Below, piece after piece: positions 1 through 5,931 of a stretch of 6,491 bases of DNA. The position numbers and the translations under genes are program-made. Origin of the DNA: Cyclobacteriaceae bacterium (GTDB lineage Bacteria > Bacteroidota > Bacteroidia > Cytophagales > Cyclobacteriaceae); NCBI GenBank assembly GCA_009885605.1, contig VFKK01000315.1, positions 1 through 6,491 of the forward strand. The letters run 5' to 3'. Position 1 is the stretch's first letter. Every line of letters starts with the position of its first letter. The notes under the pieces are model-generated. The model had not been told where the DNA came from. It searched no databases and saw nothing but the letters and a program-made list of their open reading frames with translations.

Positions 1-1207
1 TCGCTTTAGCATTCTTTGGATACATGGTCCAGGTATCTTTCTCACCTCTTTCGATGGAGTTTCTTCCCATCAGATAGATGTTATAGAGCAACTCATCCCC
101 ATGGCGAACGGCATGATTCAGGATTGCATAATTGAGGGAAACAGAATAGTCAATAGAGCGTCTGAATTTCCACTCCTGAGGAGTTATTGGATAAGGATTG
201 GCATTATTGGGAATCAATCTCTCCGGTACCAAAGGCACCGATGAAGGAGTTGGACTTCCGATAATTTCGGTCAAAATTCCAATGATATTGTGGTAGTAAG
301 GAGTGGTCCTTAAACCACCATTCCACCAAGAAGAAAAAACTGAACCTCCCAAACGTGTATATCCCGGGCGATCTTCCTGATGTAATCTGTTAATCATCGC
401 TGCACCTACTCCATCCAAACTGGTAGTAAGTAAAGGATCAAATACGTGATTGAAAGGATCCCTGTAAGGAGGCCCTGCGACAACTGTTCCAGCCGGGCCA
501 GCCTGATGATGATTGTAGATGATCTGAGGAATCCACTCGATGTACTGCTGGCGAGACATGTTGATGGTCTCACTCATGTTATTCATATAGAAATCACGGT
601 TGTTATCATGACCCACATATTTCTGGTAAAGCACCGGGATGTTTTGATCCCTTTTCGTTGGATCTTCCTTTCTCATGTACCAATCAGACATAATTTCCAT
701 TCCATCCGGGTTGGCATGGACGAGCAGGATAATCACATTATCCAAGATTTTCATTGTTTCTGCATCTGTCCGTGAAGCCAATTGATACAAAGTCTCAATC
801 AATTGGTGCGGCCCCACTACCTCACTTGCATGAAGACCTCCATCGATCCAAATCACGGGCTTACCTTCAATTGAAAGCTTTTCAGCTTCCTCCTTTGTAA
901 TCTCTGCTCTTGCGAGAGTTTGAGAAATTTCTTTGTAGCGATCCAGCTTTGCAAAATTGGCCGGTGCAGTCACGATCATCATGGGATGCGATCTCCCAAA
1001 TTCGGTTTTCCCGATTTCGACAAGTCTCACCCGATCACTTGCTTCGTCCACTTTCTTAAAATAGGATTCTGACTGCGTAAAATTGGCAAGCTTGTAATCA
1101 TCTCCTATATCAAACCCGAAATGGGATTTGGGTGTCGGGATATTTTGTGCTGAAAGGCTGAGTGCCAGAAAGCAAAAAGACATTAATAGCGTAAATCTTA
1201 ATCTCAT
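1..1207 (-). CDS. Secreted M14-family zinc carboxypeptidase, N-terminal part (partial, runs off the left edge)
   Basis: The reading frame is open from an ATG at 1205-1207 to the window edge: 402 codons, with the C-terminus missing. Residues 1-20 form a signal peptide (basic start, then a Leu/Phe-rich core) with likely cleavage after SLSA, so the enzyme is probably exported to the periplasm or beyond. The M14 metallocarboxypeptidase residues are visible in order. HASE at 126-129 supplies zinc ligands His126 and Glu129. NR at 203-204 matches the substrate-carboxylate-binding Asn-Arg pair. YNHHQAG at 231-237 supplies the third zinc ligand, His233 or His234. LTEIIGS at 312-318 carries the likely catalytic Glu314. 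All key residues are present, so an active peptidase is expected; the peptide substrate is unknown. Secreted Bacteroidota members of this type are usually much longer, with a further C-terminal region that is not visible here. The gene is divergent from prs. No convincing promoter or Shine-Dalgarno sequence was found upstream. Confidence 0.9.
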   Translation of the reverse strand, partial: MRLRFTLLMSFCFLALSLSAQNIPTPKSHFGFDIGDDYKLANFTQSESYFKKVDEASDRVRLVEIGKTEFGRSHPMMIVTAPANFAKLDRYKEISQTLARAEITKEEAEKLSIEGKPVIWIDGGLHASEVVGPHQLIETLYQLASRTDAETMKILDNVIILLVHANPDGMEIMSDWYMRKEDPTKRDQNIPVLYQKYVGHDNNRDFYMNNMSETINMSRQQYIEWIPQIIYNHHQAGPAGTVVAGPPYRDPFNHVFDPLLTTSLDGVGAAMINRLHQEDRPGYTRLGGSVFSSWWNGGLRTTPYYHNIIGILTEIIGSPTPSSVPLVPERLIPNNANPYPITPQEWKFRRSIDYSVSLNYAILNHAVRHGDELLYNIYLMGRNSIERGEKDTWTMYPKNAKA

Positions 1208-1534
1208 ATCTGGAAATTTGGTTGGTTTTTAAATCAATAGATTCTTCTAAAATAGCAGGAAAAAAGAGGTCCAGACTACATCAGCGATGTCTTTCAGTTA
1301 AAAATTTACAGGGTCGGGAAAAAGAAGCGCTAAATAAGATGGGGGATTTGGAAAGAGATTCAAAAAAAAATCAAGACTGTCAATATCCTGTTCTCCTTCT
1401 AAAACCCAGGTCATTTTTTGAAAAGGAAAAAGAGGAGTTATTTATTCTTGTTAATTCTTTAGTTTTTTAGGACTGGTTTATCAAATAGTAATTGGATTAT
1501 TTCCAAAAGAATGTACTGAGTGAATGACAATCTG
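1208..1534. other. Gene-poor intergenic stretch between the divergent peptidase and prs genes
   Basis: I see no convincing gene or RNA here. The plus strand has a frame from TTG 1222 to 1470 (82 codons), but it uses a rare start, has a Lys/Glu-rich composition without any recognisable domain, and overlaps the leader region of the divergent peptidase gene. Runs of A and T are common. A five-base-pair hairpin (ACATC-AGC-GATGT, about 1279-1291) is too short and lacks a T-tract, so it is not a terminator. The stretch should hold the promoter of the minus-strand peptidase, but no clear TTTG/TAnnTTTG pair was found in that direction. Confidence 0.5.
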
Positions 1535-1565
1535 TTAGCCTTCCTGTTAAAAATTATTACTTTTG
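1535..1565 (+). promoter_or_regulatory. Putative Bacteroidota-type promoter of the prs-rplY unit
   Basis: A -7 box TACTTTTG (1558-1565) matches the Bacteroidota consensus TAnnTTTG exactly. A -33-like TTAG (1535-1538, consensus TTTG) lies 19 bases upstream, the usual spacing. Transcription would begin near 1572 and give a leader of about 42 bases before the prs ATG. The match comes from reading the sequence only; the -33 box has one mismatch. Confidence 0.5.
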
Positions 1566-1613
1566 CTTTCGTCATCCAAATCATTTCTTCTCCGAAAAAA
1601 AATCTATCTGACC

Positions 1614-2540
1614 ATGTCCGAGGTTAAAATATTTGCCGGAAGTAACAGCCATTCCCTGGCAGAAAAAATTGCCAAAAATTATGGGAAAAGGCTGGGCGAA
1701 ATGACTATGTCAAGATTCAGTGACGGAGAGTTGTCGCCAAGTTTTGATGAGTCCATTCGTGGCTGCACCGTATTTCTGATCCAAAGCACCACACCGCCCA
1801 GTGACAATCTATTAGAGCTTTGCCTGATGATTGACGCAGCAAAAAGAGCAAGTGCCTACAAAGTTTGCGCGGTAATTCCATATTACGGGTATGCACGTCA
1901 GGATCGTAAAGACCGTCCGAGAGTTTCCATCGCGGCCAAACTTATTGCCAACATGCTGACTTCCGCAGGTGCTGACAGAATCATGACTTGCGACTTACAT
2001 GCAGGACAAATCCAGGGTTTTTTCGATATTCCCTTGGATCATCTAAACGGATCAGCTATTTTTGTGCCCTATTTGAGTTCGCTGAAACTTCCTAATATGA
2101 TTTTCGCAGCTCCGGATGTAGGGGGAGTGGCAAGAGCAAGAGGATATGCTAAGCATTTTGAAGTAGAAATGGTAGTCTGTGATAAGCACAGAAAAAGAGC
2201 CAACGAGATTGCCTCGATGCAGGTAATCGGAGATGTAGAAGGAAAAGATGTGATTTTGGTAGATGATTTGGTCGATACGGCCGGCACTCTCTGCAAAGCT
2301 GCCCAAATTCTGACCGACAAAGGTGCGACTACAGTGAGAGCAATCACTACGCACGGAGTCCTTTCAGGTAAAGCTTACGAAAACATTGAAAGTTCGGTTT
2401 TAGAGGAATTGGTCATTACAGACACCATCAACCTTAAAAACCCGTCTTCAAAAATCAGGGTACTGACAGTTGCAGATCTGTTTGCCAAGGCTATTCACGC
2501 CGTGACAGGTCACACCTCTATCAGTTCATTATTTATTTAG
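1614..2540 (+). CDS. prs: Ribose-phosphate pyrophosphokinase (PRPP synthase)
   Basis: This enzyme transfers pyrophosphate from ATP to ribose 5-phosphate, giving PRPP for purine, pyrimidine, NAD, histidine and tryptophan synthesis in the cytoplasm. The 308-residue product has the usual family length. Visible motifs are RQDRKDRPRVSIAAKL (95-110, ATP and catalytic region), CDLHAGQIQGFF (126-137, with the conserved His129), DKHRKRAN (190-197, the flexible catalytic loop with Lys191 and Arg193) and VDDLVDTAGT (216-225, the ribose-phosphate/PRPP-binding loop). The ATG at 1614 is preferred over an in-frame TTG at 1563, because the family begins with a strand like SEVKIFAGS and the apparent -7 box ends at 1565, so an mRNA starting near 1572 would lack the TTG. 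rplY follows after 25 bases, so the two are probably cotranscribed. Nothing in the active site looks abnormal. Confidence 0.96.
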   Translation: MSEVKIFAGSNSHSLAEKIAKNYGKRLGEMTMSRFSDGELSPSFDESIRGCTVFLIQSTTPPSDNLLELCLMIDAAKRASAYKVCAVIPYYGYARQDRKDRPRVSIAAKLIANMLTSAGADRIMTCDLHAGQIQGFFDIPLDHLNGSAIFVPYLSSLKLPNMIFAAPDVGGVARARGYAKHFEVEMVVCDKHRKRANEIASMQVIGDVEGKDVILVDDLVDTAGTLCKAAQILTDKGATTVRAITTHGVLSGKAYENIESSVLEELVITDTINLKNPSSKIRVLTVADLFAKAIHAVTGHTSISSLFI

Positions 2541-2565
2541 AACCAATTTTAAAATACAATACAAT

Positions 2566-3141
2566 ATGAAAACACTTGAGATTATAGGGTTTAAAAGAGC
2601 AAATCTCGACGGCCAAAGCCTGAATGAAGTTAGAGATTCAGGTAATGTTCCTTGCGTAGTTTATGGACCAGGTATTCCTGAGCAAATCCATTTCTATACT
2701 CCGATTATCCTTTTCCGCGAATTGATTTACACTCCTGAAGTTCACCTTGTAGAATTGAACATTGAAGGAACAATCATCAAGGCGGTTTTGAAAGAAGCAC
2801 AATACCATCCTGTTAGTGAAATGATCCTTCACGTAGATTTCATGGCCTACACTGAAGACAGACCTATCAAGTTTGAAATTCCTGTTAAAGTAGAAGGCAG
2901 CTCTCCTGGTATCGCTCAAGGTGGTAAGCTGGAGTTCAAAACCAGAACTTTGAAAGTAAAAGGACTTGCTAAGGATTTCCCTGACTTCGTGGAAGTTGAT
3001 ATCTCAGATCTTGATTTGGGCAAATCATTCAAAGTAAGTGATGTAAAAGTTGAAGGATTTGAAATCCTGACCAGCCCGAATGTATCGATTGTGACTGTTG
3101 GTATTCCAAGAGCTCTTAGAGGCAAGAAAGGCGAAGCTTAA
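2566..3141 (+). CDS. rplY: 50S ribosomal protein L25, long Ctc/TL5 type
   Basis: L25 binds 5S rRNA in the central protuberance of the large ribosomal subunit; the long two-domain form is called Ctc or TL5. The product has 191 residues. The N-terminal L25 domain spans about residues 4-92, with NVPCVVYG at 27-34 and the family signature around QYHPVSEMILHVDF (79-92). The C-terminal TL5-type beta domain covers about 99-182, starting at RPIKFEIPVKVEG. A short basic tail ends the protein (RGKKGEA), without the long acidic extension that some relatives carry. The start at 2566 fits the family N-terminus (MKTLEIIGFKR). The upstream spacer is A/T-rich with no Shine-Dalgarno sequence, as expected in Bacteroidota. 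It lies 25 bases after prs and is followed by a strong terminator, so it is probably the last gene of the prs transcript. Confidence 0.95.
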   Translation: MKTLEIIGFKRANLDGQSLNEVRDSGNVPCVVYGPGIPEQIHFYTPIILFRELIYTPEVHLVELNIEGTIIKAVLKEAQYHPVSEMILHVDFMAYTEDRPIKFEIPVKVEGSSPGIAQGGKLEFKTRTLKVKGLAKDFPDFVEVDISDLDLGKSFKVSDVKVEGFEILTSPNVSIVTVGIPRALRGKKGEA

Positions 3142-3162
3142 TTCACAACGAAACTTAATATT

Positions 3163-3198
3163 AATCCTGCCCTTTCCGGGGTGGGATTTTTTATTTTA
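3163..3198 (+). terminator. Rho-independent terminator after rplY
   Basis: The arms AATCCTGCCC (3163-3172) and GGGTGGGATT (3179-3188) form a 10-bp stem with two G-T pairs and a six-base loop. A T-rich tail (TTTTATTTTA) follows. It starts 21 bases after the rplY stop codon and closes the prs-rplY unit. Confidence 0.88.
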
Positions 3199-3311
3199 GC
3201 ACTTTAGACTTTCAAAAGCTTGAAATCGAGCATGACCCAGACATTACACGGACGAATGATTATCAGCCATGCGAGATTCCATATGGCCTTTTAAAATCAA
3301 ATTATAATCAT

Positions 3312-3872
3312 ATGAAATATCTGATCGTAGGATTAGGCAATATCGGCCCGGAATATGAATTGACCAGACATAATATCGGATTTCTAACGGCCGACCGACT
3401 TGCGGACAAACAAGATTGCCAATGGAAAAGCGATCGACTGGCTTTCAAAACTGAGTTTAAACATAAAGGAAGATCCATTCATCTGATCAAACCCACGACT
3501 TACATGAACCTGAGTGGGAAAGCAGTGAACTACTGGATGAAAGAATTGCAAATCCCAAAAGAGAATATCCTCGTGATTGTAGACGATGTAGCTATACCCT
3601 TCGGAAAAATTCGCATGCGATCCAAAGGAAGTGCCGCCGGCCATAATGGGCTGAAAAACATTGAAGAATTAACAGGAGGACAAGATTACCCAAGACTTCG
3701 AATGGGTATCGGAGATAACTTTCCGAAAGGAAGGCAGATTGACTTCGTTTTGGGAAGATTCACAAAGGGGGAGTTCGATACTTTACCCGAAATGATGGAC
3801 AAAGCAATCGACATGACAATGTCCTTTTGCACGGTCGGCATCTCCCAAGCCATGACTCAATTCAACGATTGA
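3312..3872 (+). CDS. pth: Peptidyl-tRNA hydrolase
   Basis: Pth cleaves the ester bond of peptidyl-tRNAs released early from ribosomes and so recycles tRNA; it is a cytoplasmic and generally essential enzyme. The 186-residue product is close to the usual length (E. coli has 194). All active-site positions are visible: GLGNIGPEY (7-15, with Asn10), TRHNIGF (18-24, with catalytic His20), YMNLSG (64-69, with Asn66), VDDVAIPFG (90-98, with Asp91 aligning to the Asp that polarises the His) and AAGHNGLKNI (108-117, with Asn112). The start at 3312 matches the family N-terminus (MKYLIVGLGN). The 170-base gap from rplY contains a terminator, so pth probably has its own promoter, but I could not identify one. 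A CCATATGG palindrome lies within 3275-3290. The prs-rplY-pth order is a common bacterial housekeeping neighbourhood. Confidence 0.96.
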   Translation: MKYLIVGLGNIGPEYELTRHNIGFLTADRLADKQDCQWKSDRLAFKTEFKHKGRSIHLIKPTTYMNLSGKAVNYWMKELQIPKENILVIVDDVAIPFGKIRMRSKGSAAGHNGLKNIEELTGGQDYPRLRMGIGDNFPKGRQIDFVLGRFTKGEFDTLPEMMDKAIDMTMSFCTVGISQAMTQFND

Positions 3873-3881
3873 TCGTAAATA

Positions 3882-3913
3882 TTTGGATTTCCCCAAAACT
3901 CCCATTTTATTTG
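3882..3913 (+). promoter_or_regulatory. Putative Bacteroidota-type promoter of the metZ riboswitch transcript
   Basis: A perfect -33 box TTTG (3882-3885) is followed after 20 bases by TTTATTTG (3906-3913), one mismatch from TAnnTTTG. Transcription would start near 3920, just before the first strand of riboswitch stem P1 at 3929. The boxes sit 10 bases after the pth stop codon, so metZ can be transcribed independently of pth. No terminator was seen between pth and this promoter, so read-through from pth is possible. Confidence 0.6.
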
Positions 3914-3928
3914 CACCACTTCAGGCAA

Positions 3929-4037
3929 CTGATTTATAAAGAAGAGGCGAGAGATTAGGCTCGATGACCCTCTGGCAACCAACCATGATCTATCGGAAAG
4001 GTGCCAAGTCCTACCCTTCGCGGGAACTATAAACTGG
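3929..4037 (+). promoter_or_regulatory. SAM-I (S-box) riboswitch aptamer upstream of metZ
   Basis: The sequence carries the S-box core: GATGA followed by CCTCTGGCAACC (3963-3980), and GGTGCCAAGTCC (4000-4011). The expected helices can be drawn. P1 is 3929-3938 with 4028-4037 (nine pairs, two of them G-T, and one A-C mismatch). P2a is AGAGG 3943-3947 with CCTCT 3969-3973. The kink-turn has GA 3949-3950 facing GATGA 3963-3967. P2b is GAG 3951-3953 with CTC 3960-3962. P3 is GGCAACC 3974-3980 with GGTGCC 4000-4005 and one unpaired A. P4 is CCC 4014-4016 with GGG 4022-4024. The P2-loop pseudoknot is TAGG 3956-3959 with CCTA 4010-4013. In this class SAM binding normally lowers expression of methionine and sulfur genes, which fits the downstream metZ. 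The P3 loop is short and P4 is small, but the core is intact. Confidence 0.93.
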
Positions 4038-4139
4038 CTTAATTCAAAAAAATCCCTTTTTAGTTCGATTGCCGCCTTTTGGGTTAGATTTTCTAATCAA
4101 GCCGAAAGAGTATTCTTAATATATAACCAGTACTACAGA
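4038..4139 (+). promoter_or_regulatory. metZ leader / riboswitch expression platform, mechanism unresolved
   Basis: This leader of about 100 bases lies between the aptamer and the metZ ATG. GGCTTAATT (4036-4044) can pair with AATCAAGCC (4095-4103), eight pairs with one A-C mismatch, and this would use the last two bases of P1. A small competing hairpin is GGTTAGA-TTT-TCTAATC (4082-4098). ACTGG (4033-4037, 3' strand of P1) can also pair with CCAGT (4127-4131), only nine bases before the start codon. No GC-rich hairpin with a following T-tract is present, so a classic terminator/antiterminator is not evident. There is no Shine-Dalgarno sequence to hide; the start region is A/T-rich. The regulatory role is inferred from position and these pairings. 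Confidence 0.5.
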
Positions 4140-5312
4140 ATGAGCGAGCATTTCGAAACTAATTCCATCCGGATCGGTAGTTCAAAATCCAATCAAAAAG
4201 AGCATTCCGCTCCCATTTACCTTTCATCGAGCTTCACTTTTGACTCAGCTGAGGAAGCAAGGGCAACTTTTGCAGATGAACTTCCGGGATATATTTATTC
4301 ACGGTACTCAAATCCTAATTCCAGCGATCTGATCCAGAAAGTTTGCGCAGCGGAAGGAACTGAAGATGGAATTGCTACTGCCTCCGGAATGGCAGCCATG
4401 TTTGGAAGCATTGCTGCTTTACTTCAGCAAGGCGACCATATTCTGGCATCAAGATCCTTATTCGGCTCCACTCACCAGCTTTTGACCCGGGTATTTCCAA
4501 AATGGGGAATCACTTCGACGTATGGCGATATTTCCGATTATCAAAACTGGGATAAGTTGGTGCAACCTAATACCAAAATGCTTTTCATCGAAACTCCCTC
4601 AAATCCGGGACTGGAGATCATCGATTTGGAATGGGCTGGAAAATTTGCCGCCGCGCACAACCTGATTCTTGTGGTGGACAATTGCTTTGCCACTCCTTAC
4701 CTTCAGCAGCCAGCAAAATGGGGCGCCCATATCGTGACTCATAGCGCCACGAAGTACATCGATGGACAAGGAAGAGTAATTGGCGGATTAATATTAGGCT
4801 CCAACGAACTGATAAAAGAGGTTCAGTTTTTCACCCGGCACACAGGTCCTGCCATTTCGCCTTTCAATGCGTGGATTCTTTCAAAAAGTATGGAAACCCT
4901 CGCGGTAAGAATGGACAGGCACTGCGATAATGCTGAGAAAATTGCCAATTACTTTGAAGGAAACTCTGAATTGGAAGCTGTCAGATACCCATTTCTGAAA
5001 TCCCACCCTCAGCATCATCTTGCCATCAAACAAATGAAACGTGGAGGAGGAATAATTACGCTGACGCTTAAAGGAGGTTTAGCTCGGGCTCAGAGATTCA
5101 TCGACCAGTTAGATATGATTTCATTGACTCCAAATCTCGGAGACAGCCGAAGTATTGTGACTCATCCGGCTTCGACTACTCATAGTAAGCTTTCGGTAGA
5201 TGAGCGGGCAAGAGTTGGGATTTCTGACGGCTTAGTGCGCCTCTCAGTCGGGTTAGAGCATTATGAAGACATCATTCTCGACGTAGAGCGAGCAATTGAA
5301 AAATCTAAATAA
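4140..5312 (+). CDS. metZ: O-succinylhomoserine (or O-acetylhomoserine) sulfhydrylase, Cys/Met-metabolism PLP enzyme
   Basis: The product is a 390-residue cytoplasmic PLP enzyme of the Cys/Met metabolism family. It probably makes homocysteine directly from an acylated homoserine and sulfide, the direct sulfhydrylation route to methionine. Visible features are YSRYSNPN (53-60, cofactor-phosphate contact from the neighbouring subunit), ASGMAA (81-86), ETPSNP (151-156), VVDNCFATPYLQ (178-189, with Asp180 for the pyridine nitrogen), HSATKYIDGQGR (201-212, with the PLP lysine Lys205) and GDSRSIVTHPASTTH (334-348, with an Arg for the substrate carboxylate). The SATKYIDGQGR form is typical of MetZ rather than cystathionine gamma-synthase or beta-lyase. 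The acyl donor cannot be decided from the sequence. The upstream SAM-I riboswitch independently supports a methionine role. The gene has its own promoter and terminator and is probably monocistronic. Confidence 0.92.
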   Translation: MSEHFETNSIRIGSSKSNQKEHSAPIYLSSSFTFDSAEEARATFADELPGYIYSRYSNPNSSDLIQKVCAAEGTEDGIATASGMAAMFGSIAALLQQGDHILASRSLFGSTHQLLTRVFPKWGITSTYGDISDYQNWDKLVQPNTKMLFIETPSNPGLEIIDLEWAGKFAAAHNLILVVDNCFATPYLQQPAKWGAHIVTHSATKYIDGQGRVIGGLILGSNELIKEVQFFTRHTGPAISPFNAWILSKSMETLAVRMDRHCDNAEKIANYFEGNSELEAVRYPFLKSHPQHHLAIKQMKRGGGIITLTLKGGLARAQRFIDQLDMISLTPNLGDSRSIVTHPASTTHSKLSVDERARVGISDGLVRLSVGLEHYEDIILDVERAIEKSK

Positions 5313-5348
5313 AAGCAAAAGGTCCTTCTCAGGACCTTTTGCTTTTTT
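5311..5348. terminator. Bidirectional rho-independent terminator between metZ and the CBS gene
   Basis: A perfect 16-bp stem pairs 5311-5326 with 5331-5346 around a TCTC loop. The right side ends in six T residues (5343-5348) and the left side is an A-run, so it can stop transcription on both strands. Its left arm overlaps the last two bases of the metZ stop codon, and its right end lies two bases from the stop codon of the convergent CBS-domain gene. Confidence 0.93.
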
Positions 5349-5350
5349 AT

Positions 5351-5812
5351 CTACCAGGTAGTTTGTTTCAATTTTGGAAAGGCCCGAATGATATCGCTAA
5401 GGCTGATCTGACCTACCAGCTTCCCGTCTTTCATTACCGGAAATCTTCTTATTTTGAGTTCCAGAAATTTCTGAGCCGCATCAAATAGTGATAAGTCAGG
5501 AGACATGGTGATTACGTTTTTGGTCATGTGCTCATCTACTTTTCCGGGGAATTTTGGTGTGTTCGTGTATTTTCCTTTAATAATTTCTTTCAGGCAATCC
5601 ACTTCTGAAATTATACCAACTAAAGCACCGGATTCATCCAAAACAGGCGCGCCGGATATTTTCTTTTTAGTCAGCACTTCCAGCACCTGATCTATCGAAT
5701 CATCAGGTCGGAAAGTAATCAGGTTGGTACTCATGTGGTCTTTGACCAAAATCTGATCTAGCGGAGATTTCTTGGGCTCAACAACCCGGACTCCTTGAAA
5801 ACTTTTAACCAT
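5351..5812 (-). CDS. Stand-alone protein with two CBS domains
   Basis: The product has 153 residues and consists of a short N-terminal segment (1-23) and two CBS domains, about 24-78 and 94-147. Each begins with a HMT/HMS-type motif (DHMSTNLITF at 25-34, EHMTKNVITM at 94-103) and ends with a typical G-x-x-S-x-x-D pattern (GIISEVDCL at 66-74, GQISLSDII at 134-142). Paired CBS domains form a Bateman module that usually binds adenine nucleotides (AMP, ATP or SAM) and acts as an energy or metabolite sensor. No catalytic, transporter or DNA-binding domain is attached and no signal peptide is visible, so it is probably a cytoplasmic regulator; its partner is unknown. The bound ligand cannot be read from the sequence. 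The gene converges on metZ and shares its terminator. The upstream spacer is very A/T-rich, with no clear promoter recognised. Confidence 0.87.
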   Translation of the reverse strand: MVKSFQGVRVVEPKKSPLDQILVKDHMSTNLITFRPDDSIDQVLEVLTKKKISGAPVLDESGALVGIISEVDCLKEIIKGKYTNTPKFPGKVDEHMTKNVITMSPDLSLFDAAQKFLELKIRRFPVMKDGKLVGQISLSDIIRAFPKLKQTTW

Positions 5813-5902
5813 CGTCGAAAGAAATTTGTTGGAAAAATAAATTACTGATTATTGCCAGTAAATAAAAACTATAATCCAATATTTCTTATATATCGATTAA
5901 TA

Positions 5903-5923
5903 ATAAATGAATTATTCATTTAT
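5903..5923. repeat. Perfect AT-rich inverted repeat with 10-base arms
   Basis: The arms ATAAATGAAT (5903-5912) and ATTCATTTAT (5914-5923) are perfect inverted copies around a single T. The repeat lies eight bases downstream of the stop codon of the minus-strand FG-GAP gene and about 90 bases upstream of the CBS gene. It could be a weak terminator for the first, an operator for the second, or a chance palindrome in very A/T-rich DNA. A one-base centre would force the hairpin loop open by a few pairs. Confidence 0.4.
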
Positions 5924-5931
5924 ATAAAATA

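Noticed and set aside
446..775. Plus-strand frame of 109 codons
   Set aside because: It lies opposite the M14 peptidase, whose zinc-binding and catalytic motifs are intact; its own translation shows no family features.
1222..1470. Plus-strand frame of 82 codons in the peptidase-prs intergenic stretch
   Set aside because: TTG start, no recognisable domain, low-complexity Lys/Glu-rich composition, no ribosome-binding context, and overlap with the leader of the divergent peptidase gene.
2052..2354. Minus-strand frames inside prs (also 2069-2347)
   Set aside because: They are antisense shadows of the conserved PRPP synthase sequence.
2638..3125. Minus-strand frames inside rplY
   Set aside because: Shadows of the L25/Ctc coding sequence, which has clear family motifs.
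3384..3644. Minus-strand frame inside pth
   Set aside because: Antisense to conserved Pth active-site motifs, with no features of its own.
3985..4032. Possible 15-codon leader peptide (ATG at 3985, TAA at 4030-4032) in the metZ leader
   Set aside because: It lies inside the P3-P4-P1 part of the riboswitch and its bases are explained by RNA structure; it has no run of Met or Cys codons suggesting attenuation.
3929..4037. SAM-II riboswitch, known from some Bacteroidota
   Set aside because: The sequence matches the multi-helix S-box core (GGCAACC and GGTGCCAA motifs), not the short SAM-II pseudoknot fold.
4049..4092. AAAATC...GATTTT pairing as an intrinsic terminator before metZ
   Set aside because: The stem is weak and A/T-rich, contains a bulge and a large loop, and is not followed by a T-tract.
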